Shown here: positions 1-5,705 of the stretch, in pieces
Layout of the letters: every line of letters starts with the position of its first letter
How positions within the stretch are numbered: position 1 is the first letter of the stretch
NCBI GenBank assembly: GCA_031282235.1
Contig: JAITED010000115.1
Span: 1 to 6,148 of the forward strand
From: Propionibacteriaceae bacterium
Lineage (GTDB): Bacteria > Actinomycetota > Actinomycetes > Propionibacteriales > Propionibacteriaceae
Reading direction: 5' to 3'
Length of the DNA: 6,148 nt
The notes under the pieces: model-generated
The model's database searches: none
Seen by the model: only the letters and a program-made list of their open reading frames with translations
Told to the model about the DNA's origin: nothing
Translations under genes and position numbers: made by a program

Positions 1-78
1 CTAAAGGGGACCGCTGCGGGCATAGGAGCCAAGCCCCCGCTCGTACCTTAAACCCAGAACACTAGTAATCTTCGCGGT

Positions 79-135
79 TTCCCTTTTAGCCCCCTTTTTT
101 AAAGGGGGTGGCAGGCGTAGCCTGACGGGGGTTTC
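79..135. repeat. GC-rich palindromic intergenic repeat (MITE/REP-like)
   Basis: Two adjacent inverted repeats are visible. CCCCCTTT (90-97) pairs with AAAGGGGG (101-108) across a 3-base loop, and CAGGC (112-116) pairs with GCCTG (120-124) across GTA. They are joined by GTGGC and followed by GACGGGGG. From memory, this arrangement (C/T-rich palindrome, GTGGCA, short hairpin, TGACGGRGG) resembles a dispersed short repeat found between genes in many host-associated Gram-positive genomes. Copies elsewhere in the genome cannot be seen from this window, so the assignment as a dispersed repeat is an inference. The palindromes themselves are directly visible. Confidence 0.5.
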
Positions 136-157
136 ACCCCACTGCTTTAACTGGGGT
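127..157 (-). terminator. Possible hairpin terminator downstream of the tetR gene
   Basis: ACCCCA (136-141) and TGGGGT (152-157) form a perfect 6-bp inverted repeat with a 10-base loop, 34 bases past the tetR stop codon. An overlapping alternative pairs GGGG (127-130) with CCCC (137-140). Read leftward there is no U-tract after the stem, so this would be a U-less terminator at best. Read rightward the stem is followed by TTTTGGTT, a weak U-rich tail that could serve a plus-strand transcript entering from the left. Function and direction are uncertain. Confidence 0.3.
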
Positions 158-190
158 TTTGGTTACACCCGCGCTTCCCCTTGCTGCTTT

Positions 191-745
191 TCATACGGGC
201 AGTACGTTGGCAGTACCGGCTAGTAGCAGGCGTACTCCGTGGTTGAAGGCGGCTTCGTCTAGGGTGGCGGTGTCTGGGGGTAGTACTTTTTCGGTTATTA
301 GGCGTTGGCGGGCTTGTTCTTCGGCTACGTGACCTAGCACGAAGCGCATCATGGCGGCAGTTGACCATTTGGCATCTAGTTCGCTCCAACCCTCGGCGCG
401 CAGCAGCGCTTGCGCGAAGGCGGTGGGGTCTACGGCGCTCAGCCCGGAGGCTAGAGCAGCGCTCAACAGTTCCGCGGAGTCGGTGTGGGCAAGCAGCGTA
501 GCCCGCAGTTGCTCCATCCAGACGCGTATCGCAATGCCCCAGCCCGCAGTTGGCGGTAGCGGCACCTCCCCAGCGATTACGTCAGATACGGCGGCCAGCA
601 GCGCAGCTTTGTTGGGGTAGTGCCAGTAGATAGCGCTGGCTTTCACGCCCACTGCGTCCGCGACGTGCCGCATCGACAGCGCCGCCAACCCCTGCTCATC
701 CAACACTTTCAGCGCAAGCGCAGCAATCCCAGCCTTGTCAGCCAT
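191..745 (-). CDS. TetR-family transcriptional regulator
   Basis: This 184-residue protein is a predicted cytoplasmic DNA-binding repressor. The N-terminal helix-turn-helix occupies roughly residues 6-50. It has the classic TetR-family pattern: VLDEQGLAALSMRHVADAVG, then VKASAIYWHYPNKAAL around the recognition helix at 34-43. The C-terminal half (about 70-180) is helical and contains FVLGHVAEEQA (135-145), which resembles the ligand-binding and dimerisation domain of Tet repressor itself (TetR_C_1 type). At 184 residues it is slightly short for the family but looks complete. The ATG at 745-743 places the HTH where expected. No clear Shine-Dalgarno precedes it: the stop TAA of the upstream surface-protein gene is only two bases away, so translation is probably coupled. 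It is thus the last gene of a riboswitch-led operon. The ligand is unknown; the operon suggests corrinoid-related or self-regulation, but nothing in the sequence proves it. Confidence 0.9.
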   Translation of the reverse strand: MADKAGIAALALKVLDEQGLAALSMRHVADAVGVKASAIYWHYPNKAALLAAVSDVIAGEVPLPPTAGWGIAIRVWMEQLRATLLAHTDSAELLSAALASGLSAVDPTAFAQALLRAEGWSELDAKWSTAAMMRFVLGHVAEEQARQRLITEKVLPPDTATLDEAAFNHGVRLLLAGTANVLPV

Positions 746-747
746 AC

Positions 748-3700
748 TTAACAGTGTACGGGAATAGTTTGCTCAGCGACCATCCGGCGGCGCGACCAGA
801 TGCCCAACATCCCAAAGCCGCCAACTAGCAGCAGTACCGCGTAAGCGGGTAGTGGCGAGTCGGCGGCACCGAGCAATACCCCACCAGTGGGCGCTGCAAC
901 TGCCTCGGAGGGTACGTCAATTACCGCAGGGGGTTCGTCAACTAGCGTGGGAGGTTCGGCAACTGGGGCCGGGGGTTCGTCAAGCGTTGGCCAAGCTGTT
1001 AGCGGCACGTCGCTCATGTCATACAAGGCGTTCTGGTTGCGCAGTGCGCGGTATAGCGCGTTCAGCGCGTATGCGGCTTGCTCCGTCGCCATCCCATCAG
1101 CACCGCTGCCTGCAATATGCTCAAAAGCGCCGTTTACTAGCTGATACGTAATGAACGCATCCCAAACCGTATTAGTGCCTTTCACGAATCGGGCATCATC
1201 CAGCGGGATACCTAACGCGGACAGCGCAACCAGCACCTGCGCTGCGGACTCTGAAGCCACCTCGCCCCAAGCGGCAAAACCACCCGTGAGTTGTTGCATC
1301 CCACTCAAGGCATCCAACGCCCGAGAAATCGCCGCAGTTACCTGCGCGTTCGGCACACTCCCCCGTCGCCCATACGGAGCCAACGCTTGTAACGCCATCG
1401 CGGTTACGTCCGGGTCAGCCTCGCCAAAACCGCTCAGGTTCCAACCGCCACTAGGCAACTGCGCACCCAAAATCTCGGCAATCAAACCTGCGCGGGTCGT
1501 CTGCGTGCCACTGGCACCCGCGAGCAACGTCGGAACCTCGTAACCGCCAGCGTCCAAGGCCAGCAGCGCAAAGATGCTGCCGTTTATGCCCTGACGCTTC
1601 ACATAATCCGCATCAGCCAGCGCCGCCACCAAGTCATGCCCGTTGAATTGGGTGGCATCCACCCCCAACGCGCTCAGCGCCAGAATGACCCGCTCGTTCT
1701 CAGAGGCGGAACTTAACGACAGTTTGCCGTCAGCGCGCTCCGCCAGCATCTCGTCCACCGCATTAGCTAGGTGCGTCAGATACGTTTCGCGCTGCCCCGC
1801 AGTTAACGCACCGCCGCGCGCCAAACCAAGCACCACCCACTCCGCGCCGTAACCCAAATCGTCTGGCTCATACACCGTATTCTCATACCCTGCTACGGCT
1901 TCATAAGCAGCTTTAACCTGCACCGCCGCTGGCAACGCGACCTCACCCACCGGCGGCAACAGCGTCAACGCGCCCACCGCCGTATTCAATACGCCCGCAG
2001 CGTTATTTACTTGGGCTTGCGACGCGTTCGCGTTGCCGAACACCACTCGCGCTGAAGCCAACGCCCGCTGCAACGCATTCCAGGTGGCGGCCAGATAATC
2101 CTCAGCCACATGACCTGCGGTGACGTCCTCCGCAGCCGCGATGGCCACCGCCAGCGCATCCTTATTCACACTCGGTGCATAAGCACCCGGCTCCTCGCCA
2201 GCCAAAATGGCCCGAATCGCGCTCACTAAATAATCAATACGACTCTGAGACGACACCATGTCCAGCAACAGCGTTTGGGCTTCGTCGTAAACGTCGCGCA
2301 ACGCATCCAAATCCACCCCAGCCGGAACCGTATTAGAAGCTGTAGTCGTATTGGCAGCCGGAGCCGTATTGGCAGCTAACGCCGTAGCCGCATCGGCAAT
2401 CGCCGGAATCAGGGCATCGAAATTAGCGAAAGCGTAGCGCTCGTTGAACGCCGGGTCGCCGCCACCGAAACCGCCGCCCAAATCCAGACCCAAACCGTTA
2501 AACGTGAACGCCAAACGCACCACGTCGCCAGCGTGTAACACCTGCTGCTCTAAACCGTAAGAACCGGTCTGAGAATTGACCAAAAACACCCACCCGGACT
2601 GGTCTGAATAATCAAACTCGGCCAATGTGGTCGCGTCAAAATCCTTATTTTGACCATACGCTAACGCATCCGCCGTAGTTGGCCCATTAGAGCCAATCCC
2701 ATCCAACCAGGAGATATAGTCCGGAATGTTCGGGGAACCCATATCAGCATTCTTAACACCCTGCAAATACACCGTAGCCGTGCCACCATTTGGTGAAGTT
2801 TGTGCGACTTCTAAATTGGCCTCACCCAACTGCTGCTTCACCACATCCCAAACAGTGCTCACCCCGTCCTCAATCTCAACCTTCACCGGCTCAACCAATA
2901 ACGGCAGCCCTAAAGTGGAGCGCTCGGCAGCAAAATACGCATATGACTTCGGCTTTTCCGTCACCGTAATCGTGAACTGTTGCGGATACAGCGGGTTTAC
3001 GCTTGGGTCGTCTGCATCCGGATTATTCGCGTCCTTGTCCGGGAACGCCGCATGAGCAACAGTTCCTCTAGCTACCACTCGGCCATTCTGAAGCTCTTCC
3101 CAACCTATGCGGTAACCCGGATCGGTAAGGTGATATGTTCCAGGCGGCGTGTCCGCCGGGATAGTGAACGTGGCCGTCCCTGCGGCAGAGCTAGTCAGTA
3201 AGGGTGAAGTGATCGTAGGAAGCCTCGGTATGTCAGTACTCCAGTGCAGCGTCACATCAGTTATTCTGGCTTGCCCTTTAGGGATCGCTGATGAGAGTTT
3301 CTGCGCCTCTTTCACGCTCGGCTTCTTCACCCGATAGGTCAAGTCCACAGTGGAGCCGGGATAAATATGCTCCGGTTGTAACACCGCCTGATTGGGGTCG
3401 GAGATATTAAGCACCTGGTCAGCCAGTGCGGTTGGCAGAATATCCGCGCCGACGATTGCCGTCTGTTGCACCGAGTCACTGTCCAGATATTCGATAATCA
3501 CTTGGCCATTTTTTATGCCGTACGCCTGACCCAGCGCCGCACTACTGGGAATAGTAAATGTGACACTCCCCGCACCACTGGGCAGACTGATCGGAGCTTT
3601 GATGGCAGCCATCCCTGGCAGGTCAGTTTCGTAACTATAAAACGCTTGCACGGCAGTGTTACCCGATGCTTCAAGTTGTTCAACTATGCGCTGCACCGAA

Positions 3701-5490
3701 GTAAGAGTGCCGTTTGAAACCGCATTTGACAAGGTGAGCGCTTGGTTTGCGTACACATATTTTGTCGGACTGAGCGTGGTGGTCACTTGCGGCGCTGCCA
3801 CGGTGACCGTCAATGTAGCCGTGATATTGGTTCCTTTAATGGTGCCGGTGATGGTGGCCGTACCATAGTGACCCGTTTCGATGAACCGGAAGCCATGTGA
3901 CCCATCGTTTGCCTTAATCGGGAACACGTTGGATAACATGATGTCGGCACCGCCGCTGCTATCCGGCGGCAATCCTTTAACCTGCGGGTCGTTTGCGACA
4001 ATCCGCGCCACCGCTGGATTATTTGATTCCCATATCACTTCGCGCTCCACGGCCTCTGCCGGGAAAACCGACCAGGTGACGTTATACGTGTCTTTCGCTT
4101 CCCGCCTAACAGCGCTGTTGTGATACTCCGGGATCGTCAAACTTGCCCCATATTGCCCGGAAACACCACTGGCTATATGTAACGCTTGCGCATGAATGAC
4201 ATCATCTGCCTTCTCCGCCACCTGCAATGTGAAATCTGGCAACCACGACCCCACATGCGCAAACTGCGGAGCGTTTTCCTTGGGGTCTAGGCCAATCTGT
4301 GTTTGCTGTGGTGGTGCATACACCGCACCGCAGTTTTTCAACTCGCACCCCAGCCGAGTCCCCCACCACATGGTGACAATGGTGCCGCCTGTAAACTTAA
4401 GCTCCCCCGGTTTATTCAGCGTTAAACTAAAACTGTTTGCGCTCGCCAAATTGTATTGCGAGCCTTTGCCACGCACCCAGCCGTAACCATAGTTATCGTA
4501 ATCGGCGCTCTCGTAGCGCACATACGAAGTGATGCCGACATCAACACCGTAGCCGATGCCGTCAGACTGCGGATTGAATACGCCGCTGACCCTGCTTATC
4601 GGCAACATGACCCCCGCGACGTGCACCGACACTTTATCCCCCACTGCGGGGGATGCGCCCGGGCGGGTCTCGTTGGTCAACTGCACCGCAGCGAAACGCG
4701 CATTCAACGTTTTCCAAAACTCCCGAGTCTTGCCGTTCGCGTCGGTGGCGCGCACCCCGATGATGTTGTTACGCGCCTCAAGGTTGACCTTGAACGTGGT
4801 TGCGGCGGCGTTTTTAGCGTCCCCCCAAGCGCTGCCGTTCACACTGACCTCTAACTTCACCGCCCCCGGAGCGTCCACTGTGAAGTCATACGGCGTAGTG
4901 GTGCCGTGGTCGAAATAGAGCGTGTCATACGCCGTATAGTCAATCGAAATCGGGCCGTTGCTGATGTTCGGAATCTGCTCAATCCGCGTCATCGAAGTGG
5001 ATATTTCCACCGGGGAGGTGTCCGTATCTTTCACCGTATACATGGCGTAGAGCGTCGTATTCTCCGGCAACCCGCTAAAGCTCACCCCCACCACGGAAGT
5101 GCCCGGTTTCACCGCGTTCACTTTGGTACCGGACAGCGTGACCGAATCGCCCGCTACCAGCGCCACGGATGCGGTGCCGCAAGTGCCGTAGCAGTACCAC
5201 GATACGTTAGCGCTCTCCCCGACACTCAGCTCCGTGAAGTAATCCAGCGTAGTCACCGGCGTATTCCAAGCCCCAGGGTACACTTTCGCCGCCACCGCAG
5301 GCAGCGTGAACAGCGAGCCGGTGCCCGCAGCCGGAATCGGGTCAGCCACTGCCGAAGCTGCGCTAGTGAGCGTCAGGGTCGTTACCGCCAGCCCTAGGGA
5401 CAACAACCCCGCCAACATCTGGGAAAAAATAGTTGAAATTGAAACAGATTTTTTGGCCGCAGCTCTCGCGGCAGACGTACAACGGAGCAC
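748..5490 (-). CDS. Large secreted surface protein with DUF4430 (transcobalamin-like) and alpha-toroid domains; putative corrinoid-binding protein
   Basis: This 1580-residue protein is predicted to be exported and held at the cell surface. The start is GTG with GAAAGG eight bases upstream; a stop lies two codons before it in frame. A signal peptide (1-49) has KK, a hydrophobic core and an ASAVA cleavage site. Ig-like beta domains fill about 60-565 (a BIG2-like one at 470-565), followed by two related beta domains at about 575-690 and 708-842. A DUF4430 domain lies at about 865-1000 (VSTVWDVV, GWVFLVNS, LHAGDVVRLAF). A FIVAR module lies at 1109-1176. A helical alpha/alpha-toroid follows at about 1190-1485, with repeats such as SGGWNL...DVTAMALQAL, TGGFAAWG...SAAQVLVALSALG and NGAFEHIA...TEQAAYALNALYR. 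The C-terminus has a proline-rich linker (1493-1535), a membrane helix (1547-1565) and RRR. DUF4430 and the toroid are the two folds of intrinsic factor and transcobalamin, and the leader is a cobalamin riboswitch, so B12 capture is the best inference. Adhesion is the alternative. Confidence 0.88.
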   Translation of the reverse strand: MLRCTSAARAAAKKSVSISTIFSQMLAGLLSLGLAVTTLTLTSAASAVADPIPAAGTGSLFTLPAVAAKVYPGAWNTPVTTLDYFTELSVGESANVSWYCYGTCGTASVALVAGDSVTLSGTKVNAVKPGTSVVGVSFSGLPENTTLYAMYTVKDTDTSPVEISTSMTRIEQIPNISNGPISIDYTAYDTLYFDHGTTTPYDFTVDAPGAVKLEVSVNGSAWGDAKNAAATTFKVNLEARNNIIGVRATDANGKTREFWKTLNARFAAVQLTNETRPGASPAVGDKVSVHVAGVMLPISRVSGVFNPQSDGIGYGVDVGITSYVRYESADYDNYGYGWVRGKGSQYNLASANSFSLTLNKPGELKFTGGTIVTMWWGTRLGCELKNCGAVYAPPQQTQIGLDPKENAPQFAHVGSWLPDFTLQVAEKADDVIHAQALHIASGVSGQYGASLTIPEYHNSAVRREAKDTYNVTWSVFPAEAVEREVIWESNNPAVARIVANDPQVKGLPPDSSGGADIMLSNVFPIKANDGSHGFRFIETGHYGTATITGTIKGTNITATLTVTVAAPQVTTTLSPTKYVYANQALTLSNAVSNGTLTSVQRIVEQLEASGNTAVQAFYSYETDLPGMAAIKAPISLPSGAGSVTFTIPSSAALGQAYGIKNGQVIIEYLDSDSVQQTAIVGADILPTALADQVLNISDPNQAVLQPEHIYPGSTVDLTYRVKKPSVKEAQKLSSAIPKGQARITDVTLHWSTDIPRLPTITSPLLTSSAAGTATFTIPADTPPGTYHLTDPGYRIGWEELQNGRVVARGTVAHAAFPDKDANNPDADDPSVNPLYPQQFTITVTEKPKSYAYFAAERSTLGLPLLVEPVKVEIEDGVSTVWDVVKQQLGEANLEVAQTSPNGGTATVYLQGVKNADMGSPNIPDYISWLDGIGSNGPTTADALAYGQNKDFDATTLAEFDYSDQSGWVFLVNSQTGSYGLEQQVLHAGDVVRLAFTFNGLGLDLGGGFGGGDPAFNERYAFANFDALIPAIADAATALAANTAPAANTTTASNTVPAGVDLDALRDVYDEAQTLLLDMVSSQSRIDYLVSAIRAILAGEEPGAYAPSVNKDALAVAIAAAEDVTAGHVAEDYLAATWNALQRALASARVVFGNANASQAQVNNAAGVLNTAVGALTLLPPVGEVALPAAVQVKAAYEAVAGYENTVYEPDDLGYGAEWVVLGLARGGALTAGQRETYLTHLANAVDEMLAERADGKLSLSSASENERVILALSALGVDATQFNGHDLVAALADADYVKRQGINGSIFALLALDAGGYEVPTLLAGASGTQTTRAGLIAEILGAQLPSGGWNLSGFGEADPDVTAMALQALAPYGRRGSVPNAQVTAAISRALDALSGMQQLTGGFAAWGEVASESAAQVLVALSALGIPLDDARFVKGTNTVWDAFITYQLVNGAFEHIAGSGADGMATEQAAYALNALYRALRNQNALYDMSDVPLTAWPTLDEPPAPVAEPPTLVDEPPAVIDVPSEAVAAPTGGVLLGAADSPLPAYAVLLLVGGFGMLGIWSRRRMVAEQTIPVHC
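796..852 (-). other. C-terminal membrane anchor of the surface protein, lacking a proper LPXTG
   Basis: Residues 1547-1565 (LPAYAVLLLVGGFGMLGIW) form a hydrophobic segment followed by SRRRM and a short cytoplasmic tail ending in VHC. The layout of proline-rich linker, hydrophobic helix and arginines matches Gram-positive cell-wall anchors. The place of the sortase motif, however, is taken by LPAYA directly abutting the helix, with no threonine-glycine and no spacer. A plain transmembrane anchor is the more likely outcome. Confidence 0.6.
901..984 (-). repeat. Four 21-bp tandem repeats encoding a proline-rich heptapeptide linker
   Basis: Units with an exact 21-bp period encode LDEPPAP, VAEPPTL, VDEPPAV and IDVPSEA (residues 1503-1530). 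At DNA level the plus-strand core GGGGGTTCGTCAA occurs at 929 and 971, a close variant (GGAGGTTCGGCAA) at 950 and a more diverged one at 908. Such acidic proline-rich linkers usually lift the functional head of a surface protein through the cell wall. In-frame tandem repeats of this kind can change in copy number between strains. Confidence 0.85.
1036..1923 (-). other. Alpha/alpha-toroid domain (prenyltransferase/transcobalamin-barrel type) in the surface protein
   Basis: Residues about 1190-1485 repeat a two-helix unit in which a glycine-rich turn (GGW, GGF or GAF) is followed by a small-residue helix of the AMALQAL or QVLVALSALG type. Recognisable repeats include EWVVLGLARGGAL (1217-1229), NERVILALSALGVD (1265-1278), DVTAMALQALAPYG (1361-1374), ESAAQVLVALSALG (1414-1427) and TEQAAYALNALYRA (1469-1482). 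This pattern is known in squalene-cyclase/prenyltransferase-like folds and in the alpha6/alpha6 barrel of intrinsic factor and transcobalamin. I see no catalytic DxDD-type motif of terpene cyclases, so a binding role is favoured. Confidence 0.75.
1963..2166 (-). other. FIVAR module in the surface protein
   Basis: Residues about 1109-1176 show the FIVAR pattern: a start like NKDALAVAIAAAE, then a tyrosine/tryptophan segment (YLAATWNALQRALASARVV) and an end like ASQAQVNNAAGVLNTAVGAL. FIVAR modules are helical bundles common in large Gram-positive wall proteins, where they act as spacers or bind carbohydrate or matrix. Here one sits between the DUF4430 domain and the toroid. A preceding helical stretch (1059-1100) may be a degenerate second copy. 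Confidence 0.7.
2491..2898 (-). other. DUF4430 (transcobalamin C-terminal-like) domain in the surface protein
   Basis: Residues about 865-1000 open with a beta strand and VSTVWDVVKQQLG (877-889), matching the family's G-x-TVWD-helix start. They contain YISWLDGIG (925-933) and end with SGWVFLVNSQTGSYGLEQQV and LHAGDVVRLAFTF (985-997). These match the family's GW..xVN...G......L..GD.V...YT signature. In vertebrate intrinsic factor and transcobalamin the equivalent beta domain covers one face of cobalamin. No ligand-contact residues can be assigned from sequence alone. Confidence 0.8.
2965..3768 (-). repeat. Two divergent tandem beta domains in the surface protein
   Basis: Residues about 575-690 and 708-842 appear to be copies of one domain. 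Both have a strand like LTLSNAV / VDLTYRV, then SYETDLPGMAAIKAP / HWSTDIPRLPTITSP, then SVTFTIPSSAALGQAYGI / TATFTIPADTPPGTYHLT, then a closing strand with NGQVIIEYL / NGRVVARGT. Identity is low at DNA level, so the duplication is old. Their role is probably structural spacing between the Ig-like region and DUF4430. Confidence 0.6.
5344..5490 (-). other. Signal peptide of the surface protein
   Basis: Residues 1-49 have a basic start (R3, R9, K14, K15), a hydrophobic core from about 22 to 44 (MLAGLLSLGLAVTTLTL) and a likely signal peptidase I site after ASAVA, before DPIPAAG. The n-region is long, which is common for large Gram-positive surface proteins. Using the later in-frame ATG at codon 25 (5418-5416) would remove the basic residues, which supports the GTG start. 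Confidence 0.85.
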
Positions 5491-5498
5491 CCGTTACA

Positions 5499-5504
5499 CC
5501 TTTC
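5499..5504 (-). promoter_or_regulatory. Shine-Dalgarno of the surface protein gene, overlapping a riboswitch pairing site
   Basis: GAAAGG lies eight bases before the GTG start codon and decides that start. It overlaps TCTGAA (5507-5502), which is complementary to the P5 loop of the upstream cobalamin aptamer. It could sit at the loop/stem edge of a weak hairpin made by CACT (5515-5512) and GGTG (5500-5497). Ligand-dependent occlusion of this site is the likely control step. Confidence 0.75.
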
Positions 5505-5531
5505 AGAATTGAGTGACCCCGAGCCAACCCC

Positions 5532-5547
5532 TCAGTACCCTCACTGA
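5532..5547 (-). promoter_or_regulatory. Hairpin in the riboswitch expression platform
   Basis: TCAGT (5547-5543) and ACTGA (5536-5532) form a perfect 5-bp stem with loop GAGGGT, extendable by one U-G pair. Part of its 5' arm can pair instead with the ribosome-binding region: TTTCAG (5549-5544) with CTGAAA (5506-5501), or AGTGA (5545-5541) with TCACT (5516-5512). Exchange between these structures could link the aptamer to translation. There is no U-tract after the stem, so it is not a terminator. Confidence 0.45.
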
Positions 5548-5585
5548 AAAGCGACTCCGCAGACCTCGACGAAAAAGATTCACCC

Positions 5586-5705
5586 CAATCACCCCAGGCT
5601 TTCGGACTTGTCAAAGCAGCAAAACGCGCCCTAAAGCGCGTAAACCTTTGACCCACCGTTGCGGGACAGTGCCGGAATCTGAACCGGCTTCCCCTGAAAT
5701 GATTG
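5586..5705 (-). promoter_or_regulatory. Cobalamin riboswitch (AdoCbl-family aptamer)
   Basis: Read on the minus strand, CAATCATTTCAGG (5705-5693) pairs with CCTGGGGTGATTG (5598-5586) over 13 positions without a mismatch (three G-U pairs). Inside lie GGGGAA (5694-5689), a P5 hairpin GCCGG/CCGGC (5688-5684 and 5675-5671) with loop TTCAGATT, and the family hallmark CTGTCCCGCAACGGT (5669-5655). A two-tier peripheral hairpin follows: GTCAAAG/CTTTGAC outer (5652-5646 and 5616-5610) and ACGCGC/GCGCGT inner (5641-5636 and 5629-5624). The 3' core TCCGAAAGCC (5606-5597) completes it. These match the known consensus of cobalamin riboswitches; the short closing helix without an obvious GGTGCC 5' element resembles the compact class-II-like forms. 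It controls the downstream surface-protein/tetR operon, normally switching expression off when B12 is plentiful. The aptamer call is strong; the subtype and preferred cobalamin form are inferred. Confidence 0.92.

Larger units (their letters stand above)
1..190. other. Intergenic region, left edge to the tetR stop; no supported gene
   Basis: I find no coding region with a credible start, ribosome binding site and protein family here. One plus-strand frame is open from the window edge to a TAA at 49-51 (16 codons) and another to a TAG at 63-65. Either could be the tail of a gene outside the window, but neither tail is recognisable. A minus-strand ATG at 23-21 opens a frame that leaves the left edge after seven codons and cannot be judged. 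What the stretch does contain is a series of short GC-rich inverted repeats between about 79 and 157, described separately. Confidence 0.6.

Noticed and set aside
1..51. Tail of a plus-strand gene entering from the left edge
   Set aside because: Only 16 codons are visible before the stop, with no recognisable sequence. It cannot be separated from chance.
147..389. 80-codon minus-strand open frame overlapping the tetR 3' end
   Set aside because: It is a shadow in another frame of the TetR gene, extremely Arg-rich with no homology that I recognise.
838..852. LPAYA as a sortase LPXTG motif
   Set aside because: It lacks Thr-Gly and the normal spacer before the hydrophobic helix.
4456..4854. 132-codon plus-strand open frame
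   Set aside because: It is antisense to the Ig-like part of the surface protein, with no family resemblance and no clear ribosome binding site.
4906..5397. 163-codon open frame on the plus strand inside the surface-protein gene
   Set aside because: It is antisense to the signal peptide and Ig-like region of a well-supported gene. Its product is very rich in Arg and His with no recognisable fold, which is typical of a GC-rich shadow frame.
5416..5418. ATG at codon 25 as the start of the surface protein
   Set aside because: The upstream GTG has a good Shine-Dalgarno at proper spacing and gives a normal signal peptide with basic residues. The internal ATG would lose the n-region.
5575..5590. 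Possible intrinsic terminator: GATT...AATC hairpin followed by TTTTT in the riboswitch platform
   Set aside because: The stem is only four weak pairs, and its 5' arm is already used in the aptamer closing helix. It could contribute to switching but does not meet the usual standard for a terminator.
5363..5656. 97-codon minus-strand open frame across the leader and signal-peptide region
   Set aside because: It overlaps the riboswitch core and the true start in another frame. The leader is explained by RNA structure, and the peptide is low in recognisable features.
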